From the NCBI RefSeq assembly GCF_036541335.1, contig NZ_JAZHBO010000001.1, positions 682,001 through 746,000 of the forward strand: 64,000 nucleotides of DNA, read 5' to 3'. The position numbers and the translations under genes are program-made. This document shows positions 51,455-60,768 of this stretch, piece by piece. The number at the start of each line of letters is the position of its first letter. The stretch's first letter is position 1. The notes beneath the pieces were generated by a model, which was given only the letters and a program-made list of their open reading frames with translations, did no database searches and was not told where the DNA came from. The DNA comes from Aquilutibacter rugosus. GTDB taxonomy: Bacteria > Pseudomonadota > Gammaproteobacteria > Xanthomonadales > Xanthomonadaceae.

Positions 51455-52425
51455 TGAGCGTCAAATCCCAAGGCATTGCCAATCGACGCCAGCAGGCCCG
51501 GCAACGGCCGGCGGTTGCGGCCGATGATGCGACGTGGATTGCCCGGTTCGTCGAGGCGATCTGGGCTGAGCAGGGGCTGGCGCGCGCCTCCTTGCAGGCC
51601 TATCGCACGGATTTAGAAGGCTTGAGTCGCTGGCAGTCGGATGCCGGCGGCGTCACGTCGCAGGGCCTGCATCAGTTCGATCAGGCCACCTTGTTTAATT
51701 ACCTGGCGTTCCGGGCCGGGCACCAGTATTCGCCCCGTAGCAATGCGCGGTTGCTGACGACCCTGCGCGCCTTTTACGGCTGGCTGTTGCGGCAAGGCCA
51801 TCGTGCCGATGATCCGACGGCATTGTTGCAGCCCCCAAAATTGCCGCGACCTTTGCCCAAGGCGCTCAGTGAAAACCAGGTCAGCGCATTGCTCACCGCG
51901 CCCGATGAGAGTCGGCCCGAAGGGCTGCGCGATCGCGCCATGCTGGAGCTGATGTATGCATCCGGACTGCGGGTGAGTGAGCTGGTGGGATTGCCTTCGA
52001 CGGCGGTCAATTTGCGCCAAGGTGTGTTGCGGGTGATGGGCAAGGGCAGCAAGGAGCGCTTAGTCCCCTTGGGCGATGAGGCGCAGCACTGGTTGCAGCG
52101 GTATCTCAACGAGGCGCGTCCGCAGCTGGCCGGCAAGAAGCCGGTGGCCGAGCTGTTTCTGACCGCCAAGGCCGAGGCGTTGAATCGGCAGCAGTTCTGG
52201 CGCGACATCAAGCGCTATGCGGCGCTCGCCGGGGTGGATCCCGACAAGGTGTCGCCGCATGGATTGCGGCACAGTTTTGCCACCCACCTGCTCAATCACG
52301 GAGCCGATCTGCGGGCCTTGCAGATGTTGCTGGGACACAGTTCGCTCAGTACCACGCAGATTTATACGCTGGTCGCCCGCGAGCAACTTAAACAGTTGCA
52401 CGCTAAGCACCACCCGCGTGGCTGA
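51454..52425 (+). CDS. xerD: Site-specific tyrosine recombinase XerD
   Basis: 323 residues; with XerC resolves chromosome dimers at dif. The N-terminal SAM-like domain (about 25-120) and C-terminal catalytic domain show R173 (ASGLRVSEL), K200 region (GKGSKERLVPLG), H269-x-x-R272 (HGLRHSFATHLL), H295 (LLGHSSLSTTQIYT) and nucleophile Y304. The chain is some 25 residues longer at the N-terminus than E. coli XerD. Housekeeping rather than phage context. Confidence 0.93.
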   Translation: MSVKSQGIANRRQQARQRPAVAADDATWIARFVEAIWAEQGLARASLQAYRTDLEGLSRWQSDAGGVTSQGLHQFDQATLFNYLAFRAGHQYSPRSNARLLTTLRAFYGWLLRQGHRADDPTALLQPPKLPRPLPKALSENQVSALLTAPDESRPEGLRDRAMLELMYASGLRVSELVGLPSTAVNLRQGVLRVMGKGSKERLVPLGDEAQHWLQRYLNEARPQLAGKKPVAELFLTAKAEALNRQQFWRDIKRYAALAGVDPDKVSPHGLRHSFATHLLNHGADLRALQMLLGHSSLSTTQIYTLVAREQLKQLHAKHHPRG

Positions 52426-52476
52426 CTGCGCCATTGGTGCGGTGCCATAATGGGTAACTCTGAGCAAAAAAGCGGT

Positions 52477-53331
52477 GTGACGTCCTTGAATATTCGTGCA
52501 ATCCAAAAAATGGTGCTCACCGTGGTGGTTGGCGGTTTCACTCTGGCCGCCTGCGCGCAGCAGACGCCGGCCGACGGCTCCAATGCCAAGGCACAAGTGC
52601 CCGTGGCCAAAACCACTTTGCCGAACCGTGATGTCCAAGTAGCCCCCGGTACCGCCGATGCGCGCGCGCTGGACGCCGTAAAGCGCTTCAACCCGGGCAT
52701 TGTGGTCGAAAACATCAGTGCCGCGCCGATGCCGGGCTTTCGCCAAATGATCATTGGCGGGCAGGTCGTGTACGTCAGCGATGACGGCAAGTACGTGTTT
52801 CTGGCGGGTCAGGGCGGCGGTCTGTTCGATGCCGGCTCGCAAGCCAATCTGTCCGAAGATGCTCTGGCTGCCGAGCGCGTGCGCCTGCTCAAGACCATCC
52901 CGCAGTCGGATCGCATCGTTTTCGGCCCGGCCAATCCCAAGTACACCATTACGGTCTTTACCGATATCGAGTGCGGATTCTGCCGCAAGCTGCACAGCGA
53001 GATGGCCGAAATCAACAAGCAAGGCATCGCCGTCGAGTATTTGGCGTTTCCGCGTCAGGGCCTGGGTTCCAAGGACTATGTGGACATGATCTCGGTCTGG
53101 TGCGCTGCCGATCGCAAGGCCGCACTGACGAACGCCAAGACCGGCGGCAAGGTGCCGGCTAAGGATTGCAAGAACACAGTGGCTGCCCAGTACGTGGTGG
53201 GCCAGCGTTCGGGTCTGACCGGTACGCCCATGATTCTGGCCCAAGACGGTCAGATGATTGGCGGATATCTGCCACCGGCCGTACTGAAACAGCGCCTGGA
53301 TGCATGGGCAGCGACTAAATCCAAGGGCTAA
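52477..53331 (+). CDS. dsbC: Thiol:disulfide interchange protein DsbC-like, probably a lipoprotein
   Basis: Periplasmic disulfide isomerase/reductase. A signal sequence (MVLTVVVGGFTLAAC) ends with lipobox LAAC, so the protein is likely membrane-anchored, unlike E. coli DsbC. An N-terminal dimerisation domain (about 60-120, with GGQVVYVSDDGKYVFLAG) precedes a thioredoxin domain with CGFC and a second cysteine pair (VWCAAD, KDCKN); GTPMILAQDG carries the cis-proline. ATG 52450 is an alternative start, but a TGACTG-17-CATAAT promoter-like element would place the transcript start after it, favouring GTG 52477. Confidence 0.85.
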   Translation: MTSLNIRAIQKMVLTVVVGGFTLAACAQQTPADGSNAKAQVPVAKTTLPNRDVQVAPGTADARALDAVKRFNPGIVVENISAAPMPGFRQMIIGGQVVYVSDDGKYVFLAGQGGGLFDAGSQANLSEDALAAERVRLLKTIPQSDRIVFGPANPKYTITVFTDIECGFCRKLHSEMAEINKQGIAVEYLAFPRQGLGSKDYVDMISVWCAADRKAALTNAKTGGKVPAKDCKNTVAAQYVVGQRSGLTGTPMILAQDGQMIGGYLPPAVLKQRLDAWAATKSKG

Positions 53332-53357
53332 AGGCGGGGCTTGCCTCGCGGCTGGCT

Positions 53358-53363
53358 TATAAT
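53358..53363 (+). promoter_or_regulatory. -10 box TATAAT upstream of purL
   Basis: A perfect TATAAT lies 23 bases before the purL ATG. The only clear -35-like TTGCCT (53341-53346) is too close (11 bases), so a weak or activator-dependent promoter is likely. Confidence 0.5.
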
Positions 53364-53385
53364 ACGGGGTCCCTGACGACTCCGA

Positions 53386-56300
53386 ATGGCTGGTCAAATG
53401 TTGGTGCTTGAGGGCGGTTCCGCCCTGTCTCCGTTCCGCTTCGAACGACTGCAATCAAAACTTCAGGCCATTGCTCCCGCAGCGCGGCTGCTGGCTGCGT
53501 ATCCGGTGTACTGGGTGCAATTGCGGGCCGGTGCCGATTCCCATCTCGATTTAGCGGCCTTGCAGCGCATTTTGCAGGCTTCGACGCAGACGGCCGATAA
53601 ACCGCATGGGGCCGACTCGCTGTTTGTTTCGCCGCGCATCGGCACGCTGTCGCCGTGGGCTTCCAAGGCCACCGAACTGCTGCAAGGCGCCGGCCTGCCG
53701 GTCGACCGTGTTGAGCGGGGCTGGCGTTACGATCTGGCCGATGTGCCGGGCATGGATTCGGCGGCTGCCAAAGCCTTCGCCAAGGTGTTGCATGATCCGA
53801 TGACGCAATCGGTGCTGCGCAGCGCCAACGACGGCTTCGCCCTGTTTGATATGCCGCCGCGCGGCGAGCTCGAACGCATTGCGCTGAACGATCTCGAAGG
53901 CGCCAACAAGCGTCTGGGTCTGGCGCTCGCTGACGATGAAATCGCATATCTGCGTGAGCGTTATGCCGGCTTGTCGCATCTGCCCAGCGATGTCGAGCTG
54001 ATGATGTTCGCGCAGGCCAACTCCGAGCACTGCCGCCACAAGATTTTTAACGCGTCGTGGACTATCGAGGGCATGGACCAGCCGCTGTCCTTGTTCAAGA
54101 TGATCAAGAACACGCACGCGATGACGCCCGAGAACACCCTTTCGGCCTATAGCGACAATGCTGCCGTGGTCGAGGGCTATACGGGCCACCGTTTCCGTCC
54201 GCAACCGGGTACGCGACTGTACCGCTCCGAGGAAGCCGTCGAATCCGCCTTCGCCATCAAAGTCGAGACGCACAATCACCCGACCGCGATTGCGCCGTTC
54301 CCCGGAGCGTCCACCGGTAACGGGGGCGAGATCCGTGACGAAGGCGCGACGGGCCGCGGTGGCAAGCCCAAGGCCGGCCTGACCGGTTTCAGCGTGTCGC
54401 ACTTGCGCATCCCGGGTGCGCCGCAACCGTGGGAAATGCCGCGTGTTCTGAATCCGCGCATGGCCTCGGCATTTGAAATCATGCAGGAAGCACCGCTCGG
54501 CGGCGCGGCCTTCAACAATGAATTTGGCCGACCGAATCTGCTGGGTTATTTCCGCAGCTTTGAGCTCGAGACCGAACACGATCACAAGGTGCGTGCCTAC
54601 GACAAGCCCATCATGCTGGCGGGCGGTCTGGGTGCGATTGACCGCAATCAGGTCGAAAAACTGGGCCTGAAAGACGGCTATGCGGTGATCGTGCTCGGTG
54701 GTCCTTCGATGCTGATCGGACTGGGTGGTGGTGCGGCCTCGTCGGTTGCGTCCGGCGAATCGTCCGAGGATCTCGATTTTGCCTCGGTGCAGCGCGACAA
54801 CCCGGAAATGGAACGCCGCTGCCAGGAAGTACTGGATCGCTGCGTCGCACTGGGTGCCGACAATCCCATCGCCTCGGCGCACGATGTCGGCGCGGGCGGT
54901 TTGAGCAATGCCATCCCGGAACTGCTGCACGATTCCAACCTGGGCGGGGTGATCGATCTGGCCAAGGTGCCGACCGATGATCCCTCGCTGTCGCCGATGC
55001 AGTTGTGGTGTAACGAATCGCAGGAGCGTTACGTGCTCGGCATGCCGGCCGATCAGGTGCCTGTGTTCGAGGCGATTTGCGAACGCGAACGTTGTCCGTA
55101 TGCAGTCGTGGGTGTTGCCACGGCCGAAGAGCGTCTGGTCGTCGGTTACGGCGCCACCACGGGAACCGTTGCCGATCGCTCGCGCGAGTGGCCAATTGAT
55201 TTGCCGATGGATTTGCTGTTCGGCAAGCCGCCCAAGATGCATCGCAAGACCGAGTATCCGGACGAACCGCCGTTCCCGCCGATGGTGTGGCAAGGCTTGG
55301 ACTTGCATGCTGCGGGTCTGCGCGTGCTGTCGCATCCGACGGTTGCGGCCAAGCAATATCTCGTCACCATCGGCGATCGCAGTGTCGGTGGCCTGACGGC
55401 GCGCGATCAGTTAGTCGGTCCGTGGCAATTGCCGGTGGCCGATTGCGCCATCACGCTCACCGATTTCGAAGGCGTGTCCGGCGAGGCGATGGCCATCGGC
55501 GAACGGGCTCCATTGGCTCTCCTCGATGCCGCAGCGGCGGCGCGCATGACCGTTGGTGAGGCCATTACCAATCTGTGTGCTGCCCCGATCGATTCGCTAT
55601 CGCAAGTGAAGCTGTCCGCTAACTGGATGGCCGCAGCCGGTTACCCCGGCGAAGATGCCTTGCTGTTCGATGCCGTCAAGGCTGTGGGCATGGAAATCTG
55701 CCCGTCGTTGGATCTGTCCGTGCCGGTCGGCAAGGACTCGCTGTCGATGCAGGCGCAATGGCAAGTCAACGGCGAAACGCATCAGTCGGTGTCGCCGGTG
55801 TCGCTGGTGATCACCGCCTTTGCGCCGGTTGCCGATGTACGCAAGCAACTGACTCCGTTGATGGTCCGCGAGGACGAAACCGAACTGTGGCTGATTGGCC
55901 TAGGTGCCGGCAAGCAACGTCTGGGCGGTTCGATTCTGGCGCAGACCCATCCCGAAGCGATGCCCGCCGACGGACTCGAAGCGCACGCGCCTGCATTTGC
56001 GGGCCATGGTGTTGATCGTGGCGATACCGGTGTACCCGATCTTGATGACCCGCAGCGTCTGCGCGCGTTCTTTGAACTGATTCGTGACGCGCGCGATGCC
56101 GAGTTGCTGTGCGCATACCATGACCGTTCCGACGGCGGTGCCTTCGCGGCATTGGCCGAAATGGCGTTCTGCTCGCGCATGGGTCTGGACATCAACTTGC
56201 GTCATTGGGGCAGCGATCCCTTCCGCACTTTGTTCAATGAAGAGTTGGGCGCGCTGGTCCAGATCCGCAGTGCGGACCGCGCCGAGTTTGCCGACCTGGT

Positions 56301-57354
56301 GTCGGCACATGGTCTGATCGATTGCGCGCAACGCATTGCCCGTCCCAATCACACGCAGAATCTGCGGGTCGGCTTTGACGATGAAATCCTGGCCGAATGG
56401 AAGTGGGATGAGCTGATGGACGCCTGGTGGAGCACGACGCACGCCATGCAACGTCTGCGCGATAACCCCGACTGCGCCGACCAGGAAGCCGAGGCGACCA
56501 AGCGTTTCGCCACGCATGGCATCAAGCCCAAGCTGACTTTTAACCCCGACGAAGACGTGGCCGCGCCGATGATCAACACCGGCGTTCGACCCAAGGTTGC
56601 GGTCCTGCGCGAGCAGGGCGTCAACGGTCAGATCGAAATGGCCAGCGCGTTTACCGCGGCCGGCTTTGATGCCTTCGATGTGCACATGAGCGACCTGATC
56701 AACGGTGGCGTGCAGTTGGCGGATTTCCAGGGTGTGGTGGCTTGCGGTGGCTTCTCGTACGGTGACGTGCTGGGTGCCGGCCGCGGTTGGGCCACCTCGA
56801 TTCTTGAACGTGCAGCCATGCGCGATGCGTTCACTGCATTCTTCAATGACAGCTCGCGTTTTGCGCTGGGCGTCTGCAACGGTTGCCAGATGATGTCGCA
56901 GCTCAAGGACATCATTCCCGGCGCGCAAGCCTGGCCCGAGTTCCTGCGCAACGCATCGGAACAGTTCGAGGCCCGCTACTCGCAGCTTGAGCTGGCCGAA
57001 TCGCCGTCGCTGTTCTTTAGCGGCATGCAAGGTTCGCGCATTCCGGTAGCGATCGCCCATGGCGAAGGCCGCGCCGCATTTGATCGCACCGGCTCGCTGT
57101 CTGATGCCGTGGTAGCCGCTCGCTATGTCAACGGCGATGGCACAACCGCGACCTCGTATCCGTTCAATCCGAACGGTTCGGAACAGGCAATTGCAGCGCT
57201 GACCACGACCGATGGTCGCGTTACAATCATGATGCCGCACCCGGAACGGACTTCGCGCATGGTCAACATGAGCTGGGCTCCGACTGAGTGGCGCACGCAC
57301 GACGCGTCGCCGTGGTTGCGCATGTTCCGTAACGCCCGAGCGTGGGTGAACTGA
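53386..57354 (+). CDS. purL: Phosphoribosylformylglycinamidine synthase (PurL, large form)
   Basis: Fourth step of purine synthesis, ATP- and glutamine-dependent. At 1322 residues it is the single-chain type: N-terminal domain, two AIRS-like FGAM synthase repeats (first with ANSEHCRHKIFNA and KVETHNHPTAIAPFPGA), and a C-terminal class I glutaminase with the nucleophile in GVCNGCQMM and catalytic His/Glu in MMPHPERTSRM. ATG 53398 (MLVLEGG) is an alternative start four codons in. The downstream GT gene starts at the stop codon, so they may share a transcript. Confidence 0.97.
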   Translation: MAGQMLVLEGGSALSPFRFERLQSKLQAIAPAARLLAAYPVYWVQLRAGADSHLDLAALQRILQASTQTADKPHGADSLFVSPRIGTLSPWASKATELLQGAGLPVDRVERGWRYDLADVPGMDSAAAKAFAKVLHDPMTQSVLRSANDGFALFDMPPRGELERIALNDLEGANKRLGLALADDEIAYLRERYAGLSHLPSDVELMMFAQANSEHCRHKIFNASWTIEGMDQPLSLFKMIKNTHAMTPENTLSAYSDNAAVVEGYTGHRFRPQPGTRLYRSEEAVESAFAIKVETHNHPTAIAPFPGASTGNGGEIRDEGATGRGGKPKAGLTGFSVSHLRIPGAPQPWEMPRVLNPRMASAFEIMQEAPLGGAAFNNEFGRPNLLGYFRSFELETEHDHKVRAYDKPIMLAGGLGAIDRNQVEKLGLKDGYAVIVLGGPSMLIGLGGGAASSVASGESSEDLDFASVQRDNPEMERRCQEVLDRCVALGADNPIASAHDVGAGGLSNAIPELLHDSNLGGVIDLAKVPTDDPSLSPMQLWCNESQERYVLGMPADQVPVFEAICERERCPYAVVGVATAEERLVVGYGATTGTVADRSREWPIDLPMDLLFGKPPKMHRKTEYPDEPPFPPMVWQGLDLHAAGLRVLSHPTVAAKQYLVTIGDRSVGGLTARDQLVGPWQLPVADCAITLTDFEGVSGEAMAIGERAPLALLDAAAAARMTVGEAITNLCAAPIDSLSQVKLSANWMAAAGYPGEDALLFDAVKAVGMEICPSLDLSVPVGKDSLSMQAQWQVNGETHQSVSPVSLVITAFAPVADVRKQLTPLMVREDETELWLIGLGAGKQRLGGSILAQTHPEAMPADGLEAHAPAFAGHGVDRGDTGVPDLDDPQRLRAFFELIRDARDAELLCAYHDRSDGGAFAALAEMAFCSRMGLDINLRHWGSDPFRTLFNEELGALVQIRSADRAEFADLVSAHGLIDCAQRIARPNHTQNLRVGFDDEILAEWKWDELMDAWWSTTHAMQRLRDNPDCADQEAEATKRFATHGIKPKLTFNPDEDVAAPMINTGVRPKVAVLREQGVNGQIEMASAFTAAGFDAFDVHMSDLINGGVQLADFQGVVACGGFSYGDVLGAGRGWATSILERAAMRDAFTAFFNDSSRFALGVCNGCQMMSQLKDIIPGAQAWPEFLRNASEQFEARYSQLELAESPSLFFSGMQGSRIPVAIAHGEGRAAFDRTGSLSDAVVAARYVNGDGTTATSYPFNPNGSEQAIAALTTTDGRVTIMMPHPERTSRMVNMSWAPTEWRTHDASPWLRMFRNARAWVN

Positions 57355-58209
57355 GTGAGCGGCAGCGTTGTCGTCATACCGGCATGCAGCGATGAAAATG
57401 CGCTCGATGCCTGTCTGGCTGCACTCGATGCCGGCACGCTGCCGGGCACACGCGTCTGGATTCCGGACAATGCTGCCGTCACCCCGCGCGGCTTTGAAAT
57501 CATCAAAGCCTGGATTGCGCGGACGAAGCTAAAGGCCGATTACACGCGGCGTCAGTCGCGCACCGACGAACTCGTCAACATGGCCGAGATTTTTCGCGCC
57601 GTAGGCGATGCCGATGTCTGCGTGCTATCGCCGTTTGCGGTGCCAACGCGCGGCTGGCTCACCCGTCTCGAAGCGTGTCTGGCCGCGGACCCCTCGGTGG
57701 CGACTGCCACGCCCTGGTCCAACCTGGGCGACATCCTGTCGTGGCCGCTGATGGGCGAGTTGAATGCCTTGCCCGACGATCCGCAGGCGATCGCGCAGGC
57801 AGCTGCGAATATGCCGCGACTGTTCCCGGAGATCCCTGCCGCCGTGCCGCATTGCGTGCTGGTCCGTGGCAAGGCGCGTGCCGCTGTTGGTAGCCTGGAT
57901 GCCGACAGTTTCAGCTCCTGGTACGCGGGCCTGGTCGACTGGTCGATGCGCTTTGCCGGTTTGGGTTGGCGTAATGTGCTGTGCGAGTCTTCGTTTGTCG
58001 GCTGCACTCTCGAGTCGCACGCGCACGAAGGCGATGCCGCTGCTCTGTTTGCGCGCTGGCCTGCATGGCAGGATCGGCAAGCGCACTTTGTACTGAATGA
58101 CCCCTTGCGCTCCAACCGCCACGCGTTGACGCAGCGCCTGCAGGAACTGACGCCGCCTGACTTGCAGCGCGATCTGTTCGATGCCATCGGTGATGAACGC
58201 GCCGCATGA
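57355..58209 (+). CDS. Glycosyltransferase-like protein (GT2-type)
   Basis: 284 residues beginning VVVIPACSDENALDACLAAL, a GT2-like N-terminus, then RGFEIIKAWIARTKL, DADVCVLSPFAVPTRGWLTRLE (GT2 second-half position of the metal motif, here DADVCVL) and ATPWSNLGDILSWP. The canonical DxD is not clear, so the enzyme is either divergent or inactive. GTG start abutting the purL stop; it overlaps the next glycosyltransferase gene (ATGA). The pair lies far from the O-antigen operon. Confidence 0.65.
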   Translation: MSGSVVVIPACSDENALDACLAALDAGTLPGTRVWIPDNAAVTPRGFEIIKAWIARTKLKADYTRRQSRTDELVNMAEIFRAVGDADVCVLSPFAVPTRGWLTRLEACLAADPSVATATPWSNLGDILSWPLMGELNALPDDPQAIAQAAANMPRLFPEIPAAVPHCVLVRGKARAAVGSLDADSFSSWYAGLVDWSMRFAGLGWRNVLCESSFVGCTLESHAHEGDAAALFARWPAWQDRQAHFVLNDPLRSNRHALTQRLQELTPPDLQRDLFDAIGDERAA

Positions 58210-59036
58210 GTCTCGGCGTCGCCATTGTCACGCATCGCAACGGCGCCACCATTGAAGCCTGTTTGCGGGCCTTATCCAACGCTTCGGCGGTTACGGCGAT
58301 TCGCGTTGTAGACAATGCCTCCGACGACGAAACCGTCAATCTGCTGAGTCGTCTGGCCTCAAAGGATCCGCGAGTTCGCTTTATTGCGAACGAGGACAAT
58401 ATCGGCTTCGGGCGTGGCGTGAATCAGGCGGTGGCGGCTATGCCTTCGACCGAGCAGCTGCTGATTCTCAATCCCGATTGCGAACTGTCAGCCGATGAGC
58501 TGGCAACACTTTGTTCGCATCTCGATGGCGATATGGTCCTGGGTGCCGAACTGGTCGACGCGGAGGGCCACGTGGATCCGGCGTCGCGACGTAACGACTT
58601 GCGCTTCTGGCCTTTGTTGCGCAGCCGGTTTGGCCTGAGTTCGTATTCGCCGTATGTGGCGCGTGACCGCAGCGCGGTGCAAGCAGTCGAAGCAATCTCC
58701 GGCGCCGTGATGCTGATGCCGCGGAGTCTGTTCAAGGCCTTGCAGGGCTTTGACGAAAGCTATCGTCTGCACGTTGAAGATCTTGATCTGTGTCGTCGGG
58801 CGCGTCAGCTCGGCGCACTGGTTGCGGTCTGTAACGACGTGCAGGTTCTGCATGTGCGTGGCGTCTCCTCGCGGCGCCGACCGTTCTTTGTAGAATGGAA
58901 CAAGCACCGCGGCATGTTGCGATATTTCGCAGCCGAGGAGGCCCGCAACTTACATGTGCTGCAGCGGTTCGCGGTTTCCGCCATGATCTGGCTACGCCTG
59001 CCGCTGATGGTTCTAAGGGCCGTGCTCAAGTCCTAG
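58206..59036 (+). CDS. Glycosyltransferase family 2, rhamnosyltransferase-like
   Basis: 276 residues. Seen: LGVAIVTHRNGATIEACLRAL, VVDNASDDETVNLL, NIGFGRGVNQAVAAM and the ILNPDCEL metal motif; EAISGAVMLMPRSLF and GFDESYRLHVEDLDLCRRAR give the typical rhamnosyltransferase (WbbL-like) acceptor/ED base region. It fits as a rhamnose donor user supplied by RmlABCD at the other end of the window. Translationally coupled to the preceding gene. Confidence 0.85.
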   Translation: MSLGVAIVTHRNGATIEACLRALSNASAVTAIRVVDNASDDETVNLLSRLASKDPRVRFIANEDNIGFGRGVNQAVAAMPSTEQLLILNPDCELSADELATLCSHLDGDMVLGAELVDAEGHVDPASRRNDLRFWPLLRSRFGLSSYSPYVARDRSAVQAVEAISGAVMLMPRSLFKALQGFDESYRLHVEDLDLCRRARQLGALVAVCNDVQVLHVRGVSSRRRPFFVEWNKHRGMLRYFAAEEARNLHVLQRFAVSAMIWLRLPLMVLRAVLKS

Positions 59037-59124
59037 TCGTTCGCTGCATTTAAACGCGCGCCGGTGTGCCCGCAGGTCATGCCGGGAGGCTAGAATGTGG
59101 ACTTCACGAACGCGGAGCCGTTCC

Positions 59125-59952
59125 ATGCAGAATTCCGACTACTGCGCCAACTGCGGGCGGCCCATTGACGGGCCGGAGCAGAACTTTTGCCCTGTTTGCG
59201 GGCAGCGCACTCCGGTGCATCGGATCAACTGGCACTTCCTCGGGCATGAGCTGCAGCACGGCATCTTCCACGTCGATGGCGGCATCATCTATTCACTGCG
59301 CCAACTGCTGACGCGTCCGGGTCATACCATCCGCGAATATATCCGTGGCCGTCGCGTACCGCATTTCAAGCCGGTGCTGATGATCATGATTCTCGGCGCG
59401 GTGGTGACCGTGCTGTCCAAGTACTTGCTGGAAAGCGGCGGTCTGATCCCCACCAGCCTGCTGACGATCAACGAGGGCGCCCGCGGGCTCGAACCGGGCA
59501 GCCGCGACGCGCAAATCGTTAAGAACTTTCGCGAAGCCCTGTCATGGATGAATGAGCATCTGGCCATCACGCTGATTGCGCTGATTCCTTTTTATGCCAT
59601 GTCCATGCGCATGGCGTTCCGTAAATTCCGACGCGAATACAATTTCCCCGAATGGCTGGTGATCACCTGTTTTGTAACGGCGCAGGCGCTGGCCATTTAC
59701 GGTATTTTTCTGCTGTTGCGGCAACTGCTGCCGGCGTTCGCCTCGTGGGATTTTACGGCGATGATGGCCGCGCAGATTTTTACGTTCGTGCAGTTATTTC
59801 GCCCTTATAAGGGCTGGAAGACGTTCCTGCGTTTTTCATTGGGTTACGTCTATTACGGTATGTTCGTGATCCTGTTGATTCTGGTCGGGGTGTTTGCCAT
59901 CCTGATTGCATCGCTCGGTTGGGATGCGTTTGTCGGCGAGATCAGAGGCTGA
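59125..59952 (+). CDS. DUF3667 membrane protein with N-terminal zinc ribbon
   Basis: 275 residues. Two CxxC pairs (CANCG and CPVCGQ) form a zinc ribbon at the N-terminus; then HELQHGIFHVDGGIIYSLRQ, LLTRPGHTIREYIRGRR and VPHFKPVLMIMILGAVV, typical of DUF3667, followed by four to five membrane segments. ATG 59125 starts MQNSDYCANCG; the frame extends ten codons upstream. Function unknown. Confidence 0.85.
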   Translation: MQNSDYCANCGRPIDGPEQNFCPVCGQRTPVHRINWHFLGHELQHGIFHVDGGIIYSLRQLLTRPGHTIREYIRGRRVPHFKPVLMIMILGAVVTVLSKYLLESGGLIPTSLLTINEGARGLEPGSRDAQIVKNFREALSWMNEHLAITLIALIPFYAMSMRMAFRKFRREYNFPEWLVITCFVTAQALAIYGIFLLLRQLLPAFASWDFTAMMAAQIFTFVQLFRPYKGWKTFLRFSLGYVYYGMFVILLILVGVFAILIASLGWDAFVGEIRG

Positions 59953-60192
59953 GCCGCGAGCGCTCACCGCGCGCCTGCATTCCTTCGGCAGCATCTGCAG
60001 CATGTTAGTGAAAGTACTAGCTGGCGCATCTCATCCATAGAGACTGACCCCAATCACTCTGTATCCAAGGCGAGCAATCCCCGACTAGGGGTTGGGGTGG
60101 TAGGGGTGGTGCGGGTCATGTTCTCTCTGTCGTGGCCCGTACCCGCTTCGCCCTGATCCGGAACATTTTTCGGATACAGGAGTTAACTGCAT
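59953..60192. other. Intergenic region before the interrupted gene
   Basis: No gene is seen in these 240 bases. They contain a CCCC-GACTA-GGGG hairpin near 60087-60099, a G-rich stretch after it, and an ATCCG-GAACATTTTT-CGGAT hairpin (60156-60175) shortly before an AGGAG ribosome site (60178-60182). Confidence 0.5.
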
Positions 60193-60693
60193 ATGGTTAA
60201 GCAATGGGTGGGACCGCTGCGTGCGGTGTTGTTGAGTGGGTTGTTACTGGCCGGTCAGGCCATGGCCGGCACCACAATTAAATAATGGACGCCGGTCGAG
60301 CTGCGCTTCCTGCAGAGTATTTCCTCTGCAACGGCAACAACCGGTGAAAAGATCGAGTTCGAGGTCGTCTCCGATGTCGTCGAAAACGGCAACACGCTCA
60401 TTCCCGGCGGCGCACGTGCCATGGGTGTCGTTCAATCGGCCAAGAAAAAGGGCTTCATGGGCAGGTCCGGTGAACTCAACATCAACCTGAGCTACGTGCT
60501 GGTCAATGGTGTGCGAGTGCCCCTGCGGTCGTCGCAGGGCTCCGAGGGTGAGGGCCGCATCGGCACCGCCGTCGCGCTAACCGTATTGTTCGGCCCCATC
60601 GGTCTGCTTAAGCGCGGTCTGGATATCACCGTTCCCGCCGGCCAGACGCTGACTGCAACGGTCGATGCATCGACTGAACTGGCAACGCCGTAA
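60193..60693 (+). pseudogene. Secreted hypothetical protein interrupted by an in-frame TAA
   Basis: A good ribosome site and ATG 60193 start a signal peptide (MVKQWVGPLRAVLLSGLLLA, then GQAMAGTTIK), which meets TAA at 60283-60285. The same frame then continues without break to 60693: TPVELRFLQSISSATATTGE, KKKGFMGRSGELNINLSYV and VALTVLFGPIGLLKRGLDI. The whole would be a 166-residue exported protein of a beta-rich family I know only as hypothetical. A +T/-A pair of indels would turn TIK-stop-WTPV into TIKNGTPV, so either mutation or sequencing error is possible. As given, only an internal start (ATG 60421) could make the C-terminal part. Confidence 0.7.
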
Positions 60694-60708
60694 TCGCTTG
60701 TTAGGGGT

Positions 60709-60757
60709 GTGGGGCGCAGTTCAGGCTTCGGCCGGCTGCGTCCCACATTTTCGTTTT
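60709..60757 (+). terminator. Terminator after the interrupted gene
   Basis: Outer stem GTGGGGCGCAG / CTGCGTCCCAC (one G-U pair), inner GGC-TTCG-GCC hairpin, then a T-rich tail ATTTTCGTTTT. It separates the gene from the converging pyrF. Confidence 0.75.
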
Positions 60758-60768
60758 GGCGCGACCGT

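Noticed and set aside
51454..52425. XerD as a phage or island integrase
   Set aside because: It sits in the conserved lptFG-RDD-xerD-dsbC order and no tRNA, attachment site or phage gene is nearby.
53341..53363. TTGCCT/TATAAT as a full purL promoter
   Set aside because: The spacer is 11 bases, too short for sigma70; only the -10 box is reported.
53551..55356. A 601-codon frame antisense to purL (also 55900-57300)
   Set aside because: purL is complete and conserved on the plus strand; the antisense frames are Arg/His/Gly-rich shadows caused by GC-biased third positions.
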